A DNA stretch of 64,000 nt from contig NZ_BROH01000004.1 in NCBI RefSeq assembly GCF_027923545.1, positions 186,001 through 250,000 of the forward strand, read 5' to 3'. Position 1 is the stretch's first letter; each line of letters starts with the position of its first letter. The stretch is from Sinisalibacter aestuarii. GTDB taxonomy: Bacteria > Pseudomonadota > Alphaproteobacteria > Rhodobacterales > Rhodobacteraceae. Positions 27,906-36,790 of the stretch are shown in pieces. The notes under the pieces are model-generated. The model did not search any database, was not told where the DNA came from, and was given only the letters and a program-made list of their open reading frames with translations. Both the position numbers and the translations under genes were made by a program.

Positions 27906-29705
27906 ATGGCTATCGCCCAGACTTCCACGCCCGAGCGCAAGGCGCCCGCGCTGCCGGTGCCCCAGCGCATGTCGCTGCGCGCCCGGCTGGTGCTGATCGT
28001 GCTGATCTCGCTCGCCGTGGCGGTGGTCTGGGTGTCCAATGTCTGGCTGACCGAGCGGTATACCGAAACCACCCGGACCCGCGCCGAGCTGCGCAGCGCG
28101 CTCTATTCCGGCAACCTGATCTCGGAATTGCAGCGCAATTCGGTGGTGCCGCTCCTGCTCTCGCGCGATCCGGCTTTGATCAACGCGCTGAATTCAAAGG
28201 ATTATACCGCCTCGTCGCAGCGCCTCATCTCGTACCGGGAGGAGATCGGCGCCGCCTCTCTGATGCTGCTCGACGCCGATGGGCGCACGGTGGCGGCGAC
28301 GGTGCGCGAACGGCTGGGCGAGACGCTGCGCCAGGCGCCCTTCTTCGTCAATTCGCTGCGCAATTCCGATACGGTCTTCACCACCACCCAGACCGAGGCG
28401 GGCGGCTTCTACTTCACCTATTCGCGCAAGATCGAGAATAGCGGCCAGCTGATCGGGGTGATCGTGGTCGAGGTCGACCTTGCCAAGTTCGAGGCGAGCT
28501 GGGCCGGGATTTCCGACGCGGTGCTGGTGAGCGACAGCGAGGGGCGCATCATCCTCTCGACCGAGCCGAAATGGCGCGGGCTCTCGGAGCAGGAGGCGCT
28601 GGGGCTGGTCGCGCCGACCTCGGCCATCCAGCGCGCCATCGAGGCGACGGCCAACTGGGCCTCGCTGCCGGCCGAGGCCTTCTTTACCGGCGATTCGGTG
28701 CTGCGGCAGGATGCGCGCATCCCGTTTCAGGGCTGGCGGATGACCTCGTTCACCACCTACGCCTCGGTGCGCGAGCGGGTGAACGGGGTGCTGGCGCTGG
28801 AGATCATGGGCTTTGCCATCCTGCTGGCCTTCACCTTCTATGTCATTTCCCGCCGCGCCACCTCGCGCTCGATGCTGTTCCAGCTCGAATCCGCGGAGTT
28901 GCGCGAACTGAACGCCGCGCTCCAGCGCGAAGTGTCGGAGCGCCAGAAGGCCGAGGCGCATCTGCAGGTGGCCGAGCAGACGCTGGCGCAAAGCTCGAAG
29001 CTGGCCGCGCTTGGCGAGATGTCGGCGGCGGTCAGCCATGAACTCAACCAGCCGCTCGCGGCGATGAAGACCTATCTGGCCGGGGCCAAGCTGCTGCTCC
29101 AGCGCAAGCGGCCCGAAGAGGCGCTTTCCAGCTTCCAGCGGATCGACGATCTGATCGAGCGCATGGGCGCGATCACCCGCCAGCTCAAGAGCTATGCCCG
29201 CAAGGGGGGCGACGCCTTCGAGCCGATCGACGTGCGCCAGTCGGTGTCGACCGCGCTGAGCATGATGGAGCCGCAGCTCAAACGCCGGCAGGTGCGCATC
29301 ACCCGCAACGTGCCGCGCGAGCCGGTGATCGTCGAGGCCGACCGGGTGCGGCTGGAACAGGTGCTGATCAATCTGCTGCGCAACGCCATCGACGCGACCA
29401 AATCCGTCGACCAGCCGCAGGTGGATATCCTGCTGACCGCCGATGACAGCGCGCGGATCTCGGTGCGCGATAACGGCCCCGGCGTCGCCGATCTCGATAA
29501 ACTCTTCGAACCGTTCTACACCACCAAGGCCCCCGGCGACGGTGTGGGCCTTGGCCTTGCGATCTCCTCCGGCATCGTCACCGACCTCGGCGGCCGGCTG
29601 ACGGCGCGCAACGGAACCACGGGGGGGGCTGTATTCGAGGTGGAATTGCCTATCTTGAAAGGCAGCAAACATGACAAAGAGACGGGAGTCGAAGCGGCCG
29701 AATGA
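27906..29705 (+). CDS. dctB: C4-dicarboxylate sensor histidine kinase DctB
   Basis: 599-residue membrane sensor kinase. A first membrane segment (about 24-45) is followed by a periplasmic double-PAS region typical of DctB (to about 300), a second membrane segment (about 300-318), a coiled coil with dimerisation helix and the phosphoacceptor motif SAAVSHELNQPLAAMKTY (His about 378). The ATPase N-box LINLLRNAIDAT and the G-boxes GVGLGLAIS follow. It senses succinate, malate and fumarate in relatives and phosphorylates DctD, encoded 70 bp downstream. No TRAP transporter genes are nearby. Confidence 0.9.
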   Translation: MAIAQTSTPERKAPALPVPQRMSLRARLVLIVLISLAVAVVWVSNVWLTERYTETTRTRAELRSALYSGNLISELQRNSVVPLLLSRDPALINALNSKDYTASSQRLISYREEIGAASLMLLDADGRTVAATVRERLGETLRQAPFFVNSLRNSDTVFTTTQTEAGGFYFTYSRKIENSGQLIGVIVVEVDLAKFEASWAGISDAVLVSDSEGRIILSTEPKWRGLSEQEALGLVAPTSAIQRAIEATANWASLPAEAFFTGDSVLRQDARIPFQGWRMTSFTTYASVRERVNGVLALEIMGFAILLAFTFYVISRRATSRSMLFQLESAELRELNAALQREVSERQKAEAHLQVAEQTLAQSSKLAALGEMSAAVSHELNQPLAAMKTYLAGAKLLLQRKRPEEALSSFQRIDDLIERMGAITRQLKSYARKGGDAFEPIDVRQSVSTALSMMEPQLKRRQVRITRNVPREPVIVEADRVRLEQVLINLLRNAIDATKSVDQPQVDILLTADDSARISVRDNGPGVADLDKLFEPFYTTKAPGDGVGLGLAISSGIVTDLGGRLTARNGTTGGAVFEVELPILKGSKHDKETGVEAAE

Positions 29706-29775
29706 GCGCGCGGGCTCCTGCCGGGAGGGATAGGCCCGGATATTTCGGCCCAAGGGGGGCCAGAGGGTAGAGACA

Positions 29776-31110
29776 ATGGCACAGGCAATGAAGATCGCAA
29801 TCGTCGACGACGAACAGGATATGCGCCAATCCATCAGCCAGTGGCTGGCGCTCTCGGGTTTCGATACCGAGACTTACCCCTCCGCCGAAGAGGCGTTGAA
29901 AACCGTGGGCACCGATTACCCCGGCGTGGTGATTTCCGATATCCGGATGCCCGGCATGGACGGGATGGCCTTTCTCAAGAAGCTGATGAGCGTCGATTCG
30001 GCGCTGCCGGTGATCATGATCACCGGCCATGGCGATGTGCCGATGGCGGTGGAGGCGATGCGGGTCGGGGCTTATGACTTCCTCGAAAAGCCCTTCAACC
30101 CCGACCGGATGACGGAGCTGGCCAAGAAGGCCACGCAATCGCGCCGGATGACGCTCGATGCCCGCGCCCTGCGCCGCGAGCTGGGCGATGGCTCGACGAT
30201 CATGAAAAAGCTGATCGGCGCCAGCCCGGTGATGGAGCGGCTGCGCGAAGACATTCTCGATATCGGCCAGGCCGATGGCCATGTGCTGATCGACGGCGAA
30301 ACCGGCACCGGCAAAACGCTCGTCGCCCATGCGCTGCACGCGGTGGGGGCCAAGGCCGGCCGCAAATTCGTGGTGGTGCGCCTCGCCGGGCAGGACGAGG
30401 AAGAGCTTGCCACCAAGCTCTTTGGCCCGATGGACGATGGCGGCCAGCAGCCTTACGTCGAACAGGCGCGCGGTGGCACGCTGGTGCTGGAAGATATCGA
30501 ATCTCTGCCGATCGGGCTGCAGGCCAAGCTGCTCGCCTGGATCAACGATCAGGGCAATCCGCCCGAAACCCGCGTCGTCGCCGTGTGCAACGTGCAGGAG
30601 GCGGGCAAGACCTGCGAAGAGGCGCTCAGGCCCGATCTGTTCTACCGGCTGGCGCAGATGAAGATCACCCTGCCGCCGCTCAGGCAGCGCGGCGAGGATA
30701 TCCTGATGCTGTTCACCGGCTTTGCCGACCAGTTCGCCGAGGAATACGGCTGCGCCGCGCCGACGGTGACGGCGCAGGAGGCGGCGCAGCTTCTGCAGGC
30801 GCCCTGGCCGGGCAATATCCGCCAGCTCATCAACATCGCCGAGCGCGCCGTGCTGCAATCGCGGCGCGGCTCGGGCACGATCTCGTCGCTGCTGATGAAC
30901 GATCATGACGATGTGCAGGCCACCACGATCACCACCGAGGGCAAGCCGCTCAAGGAATATGTCGAAGCCTTCGAGCGGATGCTGATCGACAACACGATGC
31001 GCCGCCACAAGGGGTCGATCGTGGGGGTGATGGAAGAGCTGTGCCTGCCGCGCCGGACCCTCAACGAGAAGATGGCGAAATACGGGTTGCAGCGTTCGGA
31101 TTACCTCTGA
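29776..31110 (+). CDS. dctD: DctD-type response regulator lacking the GAFTGA motif
   Basis: 444-residue NtrC-family regulator: receiver domain with phospho-acceptor Asp55 (VISDIRMPG), AAA+ domain with Walker A GETGTGKT (174-181), and a C-terminal Fis-like helix-turn-helix (about 410-440). The segment after LFG (about 214-232) reads PMDDGGQQPYVEQARGG with no GAFTGA, the loop that contacts sigma-54. Walker B is also altered (LVLED instead of the usual LFLDE). The protein therefore probably cannot activate sigma-54 promoters in the standard way and may act with sigma-70 or as a plain DNA-binding regulator, as known for Rhodobacter capsulatus NtrC. It follows dctB by 70 bp. Confidence 0.9.
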   Translation: MAQAMKIAIVDDEQDMRQSISQWLALSGFDTETYPSAEEALKTVGTDYPGVVISDIRMPGMDGMAFLKKLMSVDSALPVIMITGHGDVPMAVEAMRVGAYDFLEKPFNPDRMTELAKKATQSRRMTLDARALRRELGDGSTIMKKLIGASPVMERLREDILDIGQADGHVLIDGETGTGKTLVAHALHAVGAKAGRKFVVVRLAGQDEEELATKLFGPMDDGGQQPYVEQARGGTLVLEDIESLPIGLQAKLLAWINDQGNPPETRVVAVCNVQEAGKTCEEALRPDLFYRLAQMKITLPPLRQRGEDILMLFTGFADQFAEEYGCAAPTVTAQEAAQLLQAPWPGNIRQLINIAERAVLQSRRGSGTISSLLMNDHDDVQATTITTEGKPLKEYVEAFERMLIDNTMRRHKGSIVGVMEELCLPRRTLNEKMAKYGLQRSDYL

Positions 31111-31135
31111 GCCTGCCGGCTTTCGATTGATCGGC

Positions 31136-31168
31136 GCCCGGCCCCCGGTGTAGGGGTCGGGCGTTGTT
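31136..31168 (+). terminator. Probable intrinsic terminator of dctBD
   Basis: GCCCGGCCCC (31136-31145) pairs with GGGGTCGGGC (31153-31162) including one G-U pair, followed by GTTGTT. It lies 25 nt past the dctD stop. Confidence 0.6.
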
Positions 31169-31185
31169 CATCTGGAGGACCGCCG

Positions 31186-31965
31186 ATGCCCGCCCCCGAA
31201 AACCGCCTGAAAACCGCGCTGAACGAAGGCCGGATGCAGATCGGCCTCTGGCTCAATTCCGGCTCCGCGCTGGTGAGCGAGATCGCCGGTGCGACCGGCT
31301 TCGACTGGTGCCTGATCGACGCCGAGCACGCGCCCTACGATCCGGTCGGCATCGCCGACCAGCTGCGCGCGCTCGCGCTTGGCGGCACCAGCGCCGTGGT
31401 GCGGGTGCCCGTTGGCGAAGACTGGGTGATCAAGCAGGTGCTCGATCTCGGCGCGCAGACGATTCTGGTGCCGATGGTCGATACCGCGGCGCAGGCCGGG
31501 CAGGTGGTGCGCGCCACCCGTTACGCGCCGGAGGGCGTGCGCGGGCTTGGCGCCAGCGTGGCGCGGGTGTCGGGCTTTGGCCGGACGGCCGATTACCCGA
31601 CCACGGCCAATGGCCAGATCGGCGTGATCGTTCAGGCCGAAACCCGCCGCGCCATCGACAATCTCGACGATATCCTTGCCGTCGAGGGGGTGGATTGTGT
31701 GTTCATCGGCCCCGCCGATCTCTCGGCCGATATGGGCTATCCCGGAAATCCGGGCGCCGACGAGGTGGTGGCGACCATCGCCGGGGCCGTGCGCCGCATC
31801 CGCGCGGCGGGCAAGGCGGCGGGGATCATCCACTACGATCCGGGCAATTTCGGCTATTATGCCGATCTGGGGATCACCTTTCTGGGCGTCGGCGCGGATG
31901 TATCGCTGATGCGCACGAGCTTTGCCGAGACGCTCGACACCGCGCGGCGCGCCTCCGGCCAGTAG
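31186..31965 (+). CDS. HpcH/HpaI-family class II aldolase
   Basis: 259-residue pyruvate-type aldolase. Family motifs: IGLWLNSGSALVSEIAG, DAEHAPYDP (about 46-54), LVPMVDTA, YAPEGVRGLG, and FIGPADLSADMGYPG with metal-binding residues. Best match is 4-hydroxy-2-oxoheptanedioate aldolase-like or a related 2-keto-3-deoxy acid aldolase; the natural substrate is uncertain. ATG 31186 has GGAGG upstream. Followed at 67 bp by an SDR gene on the same strand. Confidence 0.86.
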   Translation: MPAPENRLKTALNEGRMQIGLWLNSGSALVSEIAGATGFDWCLIDAEHAPYDPVGIADQLRALALGGTSAVVRVPVGEDWVIKQVLDLGAQTILVPMVDTAAQAGQVVRATRYAPEGVRGLGASVARVSGFGRTADYPTTANGQIGVIVQAETRRAIDNLDDILAVEGVDCVFIGPADLSADMGYPGNPGADEVVATIAGAVRRIRAAGKAAGIIHYDPGNFGYYADLGITFLGVGADVSLMRTSFAETLDTARRASGQ

Positions 31966-32032
31966 GCGGAAAGCAATTGCCCGGCGGCGGTGCGGCTGCT
32001 ACCGATGCCGCAAATAGGTATGGGAGATAACG

Positions 32033-32800
32033 ATGCAGATTTCCGACAAGACGCCGATCGTGGTGACGGGCGGGGCCTCGGGCCTTGGCGAAGCGGTCGC
32101 CCGCGCCTTTGCCGCCGCCGGCGCGCCGGTGGGGATCTTCGATCTCAACGAGGCGCAGGGCGAGGCCCTGGCCTCCGAACTGGGCGGCACCTTCGCGCGG
32201 GTCGACGTGTCGGACCCCGAAAGCGTGCGGGCGGGCTTTGCGAAGGTGCGCGCGGCCAACGGGCAGGAGCGCATCCTGATGAACTGCGCCGGGATCGGCC
32301 CGGCGGCCAAGACCGTCGCCAAAGGCGTGGCGCATGACCCGGCGATGTTCATGAAGACGATCACCGTCAATCTGGGCGGCAGCTTCATCTGCGCCAGCAT
32401 TGCCGCCGAGGGCATGGTTGCCGCCGATCCGCTGGATGAGGACGGCGCGCGCGGGGTGATCATCAACACCGCCTCCGTCGCCGCCTTCGAGGGGCAGGTG
32501 GGGCAGGTGGCCTATTCCGCCTCGAAAGGCGGCGTGGTGGGGATGACCCTGCCGATGGCCCGCGATCTTGCCCGCGACGGTGTGCGGGTCAACACCATCG
32601 CGCCGGGCATCTTCCTTACCCCGATGCTGTATTCGCTGCCGGAAGAGGTGCAAAAGAGCCTCGGCGCGCAGGTGCCCTTTCCGTCGCGGCTGGGCAAGCC
32701 TGCGGAATTCGCCGAACTCGCCCTGCATATCGCCCGCAACGACATGCTCAACGCCGAGGTGATCCGCCTCGACGGCGCGATCCGCATGGCGCCGCGCTAG
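32033..32800 (+). CDS. Short-chain dehydrogenase (HSD10/3-hydroxyacyl-CoA-dehydrogenase-like)
   Basis: 255-residue SDR. Cofactor motif TGGASGLG (12-19), with Asp37 in FDLN preferring NAD, the structural NCAG (84-87), and catalytic Ser148, Tyr161 and Lys165 (YSASK). The long insertion ADPLDEDGARG before the catalytic Ser and the ending NAEVIRLDGAIRMAPR resemble 2-methyl-3-hydroxybutyryl-CoA/3-hydroxyacyl-CoA dehydrogenases of the HSD10 type. The neighbouring aldolase may be coincidental. Confidence 0.87.
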   Translation: MQISDKTPIVVTGGASGLGEAVARAFAAAGAPVGIFDLNEAQGEALASELGGTFARVDVSDPESVRAGFAKVRAANGQERILMNCAGIGPAAKTVAKGVAHDPAMFMKTITVNLGGSFICASIAAEGMVAADPLDEDGARGVIINTASVAAFEGQVGQVAYSASKGGVVGMTLPMARDLARDGVRVNTIAPGIFLTPMLYSLPEEVQKSLGAQVPFPSRLGKPAEFAELALHIARNDMLNAEVIRLDGAIRMAPR

Positions 32801-32817
32801 GCGCGCGGGCCGATTTC

Positions 32818-32852
32818 ATGCCTCCGGCGGGAGTATTTGCGCAAGGGTGAAG
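32818..32852 (+). repeat. REP-like tail only (partial copy F)
   Basis: CTCCGGCGGGAGTATTTGCG followed by CAAGGGTGAAGA matches the conserved tail of the REP-like family without its hairpin. Lies between the convergent SDR and GST genes. Confidence 0.45.
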
Positions 32853-32853
32853 A

Positions 32854-33501
32854 TCAGAGCGCGTCCGGCTGCCGGCCGGGCGCCGCATCGGCAAAAGCCG
32901 GCAATTCATCCAGCGCTGCGTGGATGCGGCGGATCACCGGATAGGGGCTCATATCGACCTCGAAACGGGCATTGTTCCACATCTGCGCATAGAGGCAGCA
33001 ATCGGCATAGCCCGGCGTCTCGCCATGGCAATAGGTGCCGGTCTGGTCGCTGCCCGCCAGCATCTGTTCGAGCGGGGCGAAGGTGGTGTGGACCCAGTGG
33101 TTGACCCACGCCCTCTTGCCTGAGTCGCCGGCGCCGAACGTGGCGTCGATATAGGTGAGCACCCTCAGGTTGTTGATCGGGTGAATCTCCAGCGCGATCA
33201 TCTGCCCGAGCGCGCGCACCCGGGCGCGGGCCTTCGGCTCGGCGGGCAGGAGCGGGCGCGCCGGATGGGCCTCGTCGAGCCACTCCATGATGGCGAGCGA
33301 TTGGGTGAGCACGGTGCCGTCTTCGAGCTCCAGCGCGGGCACGAGGCCCTGCGGGTTGATCTCGGTATAATCCGGATCGCGATGCGCGCCTTTGGGCAGA
33401 TGCACGCCGAGATACTCATAGGCGAGCCCCTTCAGGTTCAACGCCGCGCGCAGCCGGGTGGAGGTGGAGGAGCGGAAGTAATTGTGCAGCTTCAGCGTCA
33501 T
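32854..33501 (-). CDS. maiA: Zeta-class GST, maleylacetoacetate/maleylpyruvate isomerase-like
   Basis: 215-residue glutathione S-transferase. The zeta-class active-site serine motif is SSTSTRLR (11-18), followed by NPQGLVPALELEDG and the GSH-contact QSLAIMEWLDE (about 67-77). It isomerises cis/trans maleyl compounds in Tyr or gentisate breakdown. ATG 33501 gives the conserved MTLKLHNYFRSS start. Divergent from the acyl cluster that begins at 33632. The assignment between maleylacetoacetate and maleylpyruvate is open. Confidence 0.85.
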   Translation of the reverse strand: MTLKLHNYFRSSTSTRLRAALNLKGLAYEYLGVHLPKGAHRDPDYTEINPQGLVPALELEDGTVLTQSLAIMEWLDEAHPARPLLPAEPKARARVRALGQMIALEIHPINNLRVLTYIDATFGAGDSGKRAWVNHWVHTTFAPLEQMLAGSDQTGTYCHGETPGYADCCLYAQMWNNARFEVDMSPYPVIRRIHAALDELPAFADAAPGRQPDAL

Positions 33502-33631
33502 CGGCCCTGTCCCTGATCGTGAGCGAGACCCTGCCATGAGGCGGGCGCGGGGGGAAGGGGGGACGAGTGCGCGTTGACTCTTGTGTTCGGTTGAGGTCGG
33601 ATGCCGCCGAGCTGATAGCCTGGGGATCGAC

Positions 33632-34216
33632 GTGGCATTGCAGGACCTTACCCCGTTCTGGGTAGACTTCCCCTTCCGCGAGAACCGCACATATGTGCAT
33701 TCCGGGTCGATCTGCAATTATTGGCGGGATCGGGCGCCAGATGCCGAGTCCTTCGACATCGTGCTGAAACACTGGATGGCGCACCGCTTGGTTTTTACAC
33801 CTTTGGCGGAGGGTGTGGCGCCCGGGGGGCAGGGTCATGTCATCATCAACGAGGATGGCGCCCGCAGGATCTTTGAGATTTCAGAAGATATGGCGCATCC
33901 TGTTGTGGCGCGTGTGGCCTATGACGAGGACGCGGTTCCCAAAGCCGTGGATGTTTCCGGCGGTGCCTGTGAGGTCGCGCCGTTGAAGGGGTTCACTTTC
34001 TTCGATCGGGTGATCTCGGGCAACAAAGCGCTGATCAACGAAGTGCTCAATCCCGGCGTGAAACTGATCGCGGCAAAAATCTCGACAAAGGGTTTCCCGT
34101 CTGACGATGCCCCGATCACGTTGAAGCTGAAGGGCAATGTCGGGCACCGGGTTTTCAAGTCAGCCTTGCTGGTGAATGGCGAGTTGAACGGAGAGGTCAT
34201 CTACTATGGCGAATGA
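33632..34216 (+). CDS. Unknown protein, first gene of the acyl-carrier cluster
   Basis: 194-residue cytoplasmic protein with a GTG start at 33632, chosen because GGGGA lies about 6 nt upstream and the sequence before it does not look coding. It overlaps the KAS III gene by 11 nt. I recognise no family. The C-terminal third (ITLKLKGNVGHRVFKSALLV and NGELNGEVIYYGE) looks like the paired beta strands of hotdog-fold thioesterases or dehydratases, and a hotdog role would suit an ACP cluster, but this is weak inference. His residues at about 57 and 98 are possible catalytic residues. Third-position GC is lower than in the flanking genes. Confidence 0.6.
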   Translation: MALQDLTPFWVDFPFRENRTYVHSGSICNYWRDRAPDAESFDIVLKHWMAHRLVFTPLAEGVAPGGQGHVIINEDGARRIFEISEDMAHPVVARVAYDEDAVPKAVDVSGGACEVAPLKGFTFFDRVISGNKALINEVLNPGVKLIAAKISTKGFPSDDAPITLKLKGNVGHRVFKSALLVNGELNGEVIYYGE

Positions 34217-35150
34217 CGATTTCGCGGTTCGGGCAATCGGAACCTATATTCCATCTGCACGTCTGGACAACGGCGCCCGCATCGAGAGGTTCGAGTATTC
34301 GCCCGATGCGTTGCGCGACAAGATTGGGGTTATGCAGACGGCGCGCAAGGCAGCGGAGGAAGAGACGTCGGATATGTGCGTTCGCGCATATGAACATCTT
34401 TCGGAAAAACTCGGCGAGGCACTCGATCCGGAAAGCCTCGATCTGATCGTGGTGGTGACTCAGCACCCGGACGGTTTTGGGCTGCCCCATACCTCCGCAA
34501 TCCTCCACGGCAAGCTGGGCCTGCCAAAAACCTGCTTCGCCTTCGATATCTCTCTCGGCTGTTCGGGCTATGTGTCGGCTCTGGCGACGGTGAAGGGCCA
34601 CCTGATCGCGACCGGCGGCAAACGGGCGCTGCTGTTCACGGCCGATCCCTATTCCAAGTCGTTGAGTGAGGACGACAAGAACACTGCAATGATCTTCGGC
34701 GATGCCGCAACAGTGACCCTGATCGAACCGGGCGCCGACTGGCAGATCGGTGCCTTCGACAGCGGCACGGATGGGTCTGCACATCACGCCCTGGAGCGGG
34801 ATGCCGATGGGGTGTTGCGGATGAACGGTCGCGCCGTGTTCAATTTCTGCGCGCTGAATGTGCCGAAGAGCGTGAAAGCAACGCTTGAGAAAAACGGGCT
34901 TGAAAAGGATGAGGTCGATGCTTTCGTGTTTCATCCCGGGTCGAAATACATCGTCGACACGATTGCGGCGCGTGTGAAGATCGACCCGCCCAAGACCCTG
35001 CATTGCGCCACCTATGGCAATACGATCTCATCGTCTATTCCCTTGGTTCTGGCAGACCTCGACGCTACAAGCGCACCCAACGTTTTTGTTTCAGGATTCG
35101 GTGTCGGCCTCGGTTGGGCCTCCTGTGTCCTTAAACCAGGAAAGGACTGA
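34206..35150 (+). CDS. 3-oxoacyl-ACP synthase III family (FabH-like) condensing enzyme
   Basis: 314-residue KAS III fold enzyme. Catalytic Cys119 (DISLGCSGYV), His243 (FVFHPGSKY) and Asn272 (YGNTISSS) form the complete triad, so it should condense an acyl-CoA or acyl group with malonyl-ACP or transfer an acyl group. It is a second-type KAS III, separate from a housekeeping fabH, because it is embedded with a dedicated ACP (3 nt spacing) and a serine hydrolase-like gene. The substrate is unknown. Overlaps its upstream gene by 11 nt. Confidence 0.88.
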   Translation: MANDDFAVRAIGTYIPSARLDNGARIERFEYSPDALRDKIGVMQTARKAAEEETSDMCVRAYEHLSEKLGEALDPESLDLIVVVTQHPDGFGLPHTSAILHGKLGLPKTCFAFDISLGCSGYVSALATVKGHLIATGGKRALLFTADPYSKSLSEDDKNTAMIFGDAATVTLIEPGADWQIGAFDSGTDGSAHHALERDADGVLRMNGRAVFNFCALNVPKSVKATLEKNGLEKDEVDAFVFHPGSKYIVDTIAARVKIDPPKTLHCATYGNTISSSIPLVLADLDATSAPNVFVSGFGVGLGWASCVLKPGKD

Positions 35151-35152
35151 AC

Positions 35153-35389
35153 ATGTCGGTGGAAACCAGGATTCGGGAGATCATTTCTGATGTTGTCGAA
35201 GGGTTTGACGGTGCGGCGCTGAACGCCGATGCAGAATTGCTCGATACCGGTCTCGACTCGCTCGACATTGCGTCGGTCCTGCTCGAAGTGCAGGAAGAGT
35301 TCGGCGTGATCGTGCCCGATGGCGAAGAAGACAAATACGACACCCTCGCCAAGCTCGTCGCTTTCGTTTCCGAAAAGCAGAGTAGCTGA
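35153..35389 (+). CDS. Dedicated acyl carrier protein
   Basis: 78-residue acidic ACP with the 4'-phosphopantetheine attachment Ser36 in TGLDSLD and a predicted four-helix fold. It differs from housekeeping AcpP in the loop GVIVPDGEEDKYDT. ATG 35153 begins 2 nt after the KAS III stop, and the next gene starts 2 nt after its stop, so the operon is tight. It should carry the acyl chain handled by the neighbours. Confidence 0.92.
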   Translation: MSVETRIREIISDVVEGFDGAALNADAELLDTGLDSLDIASVLLEVQEEFGVIVPDGEEDKYDTLAKLVAFVSEKQSS

Positions 35390-35391
35390 AT

Positions 35392-36501
35392 ATGTTCAAA
35401 GCGCTGCGCCGTCTGGGCGCGTTCGGGCAGGCAAAGCCTGAGCCCCGCCCGTGGAGTGATGTCCTCGCGGCGTGCCGTGCTTCGATCTGGGCGCCGGCCG
35501 ACCAGAACACACTGGCCGAACTTGACGATGAACTCGGCGCGTTGCTTGGCGCTAAAGCTCTGAACGCACGCATGACCCCGATTGCGCGCCTCTACCGTTC
35601 GATGATCGAGTGGCGTCGATCAGGAGTCTTCCACGCGCCGTTCAACGGGATGAGCGAGGCCCGGCTCCAGTTCTGGGAGATTGAATGGCATTGCCCGGTT
35701 CTGGGCTATCAGCGCGCATTCGTTCAAGCGATGTTCGAGGCGCGGCCCGATACCAATCTTGCCCAGAAGAACAAGGTTGTCTTCGAGCATATGCCGTCAG
35801 AGGTGCCGGATGTTCGCGAAACCCGGGATTTGGACATCGACATCATGCTCTACCCCGGTGCCGAACGCACGATCATTGCCTTTTCGGGGCTGAATGGGAA
35901 TTGCCTTGGAATCGGGTGGACGATGTTCTACCGCGCCGTCGCATGCCCTGCGCGGGCCAACCTGGTGGTGCTGAAGGATGTGCAGCGAATGCTGTATCTC
36001 AAGGGGCTTGCGAGTGTGGGCGATTTCGAGGCGACGAAGGCCCGGCTGCGCGATCTGGTCGATGAGTATTCCGCCTTGGGTGAGGTTATCTTCCTCGGCG
36101 GGTCCGGGGGGACGTTTGGTGCTCTGGCATTTGGCAGCGGCATCGGGAAGGTCAGGCGCGTCGTCGCGCTGGCCGGCCCGACCTCGCTGGAGATTGGCGG
36201 CGAACACGAAGATAAGCAGGTCTACCGGCGCATTTTTGCCGATATGCAATCGGGCCTAGTTCCGCACAAGGATATCGCCGCACTTGTCAACGGTTCGGGT
36301 CTTGAGCGCGTGGATTTTTTCGTGTCTGGCGGGCATGAGTTCGACATGGCCCAGATGGCCCACCTGAAAGACAATACCAAAGTCGTCGTACCCTACATCT
36401 ATGATTGTGAGCACCATTCCATGACCGATATGTGCATTGCAGATGGGCGGCTTATATCTGTGGTAAAAGGCGAGAAATCGCGGCCGGTCGACCTGCGTTG
36501 A
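35392..36501 (+). CDS. Alpha/beta-hydrolase-like protein of the acyl cluster
   Basis: 369 residues. The N-terminal ~140 residues are of unknown type; from about 155 an alpha/beta hydrolase core follows: TIIAFSGLNGN (oxyanion strand), nucleophile elbow GGSGGTFG with Ser238, then possible Asp318 (SGGHEFDMAQM) and His341/342 (CEHHSMTDM). The arrangement suggests a thioesterase, lactonising or acyltransferase activity releasing the ACP-bound product. It is the last gene of the cluster. No known family is recognised with confidence. Confidence 0.7.
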   Translation: MFKALRRLGAFGQAKPEPRPWSDVLAACRASIWAPADQNTLAELDDELGALLGAKALNARMTPIARLYRSMIEWRRSGVFHAPFNGMSEARLQFWEIEWHCPVLGYQRAFVQAMFEARPDTNLAQKNKVVFEHMPSEVPDVRETRDLDIDIMLYPGAERTIIAFSGLNGNCLGIGWTMFYRAVACPARANLVVLKDVQRMLYLKGLASVGDFEATKARLRDLVDEYSALGEVIFLGGSGGTFGALAFGSGIGKVRRVVALAGPTSLEIGGEHEDKQVYRRIFADMQSGLVPHKDIAALVNGSGLERVDFFVSGGHEFDMAQMAHLKDNTKVVVPYIYDCEHHSMTDMCIADGRLISVVKGEKSRPVDLR

Positions 36502-36790
36502 GCACTAGGGGGGCTCAGCCATCTGGGTGGCCGCAAAGTCGATATGCGATGGGTCTCTGCCGCTCCGCGGTGTGATTTCAGTATCAGGGTGCGCGCCGGT
36601 CGGCTCTGTTGCCTCCATCGAAGGCAAGCGGTGACCGCGAAGCGGGCGCGCGACAGGTCCCGGCCATCTCGGGCGGGCAGGCGGGCCGGATCGGTCACGC
36701 CGGCGTGAGCTGCGGCATCGCGGCGCTGGCCTTCGGACTGCGAGGCGGCTACCAAGCCCGTTCCGGAGCCGGACAGAAAGGACCACGCCG
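36502..36790. other. Intergenic stretch without a recognisable gene
   Basis: About 290 bp after the acyl cluster. It begins with a weak hairpin (TGAGC ... GCTCA) and has no credible ribosome-binding site plus frame until the DUF3817 start. Confidence 0.6.

Noticed and set aside
33502-36501. Prophage or transposon origin for the acyl cluster
   Set aside because: No integrase, transposase, direct repeats or tRNA end are present; only lower third-position GC suggests transfer.
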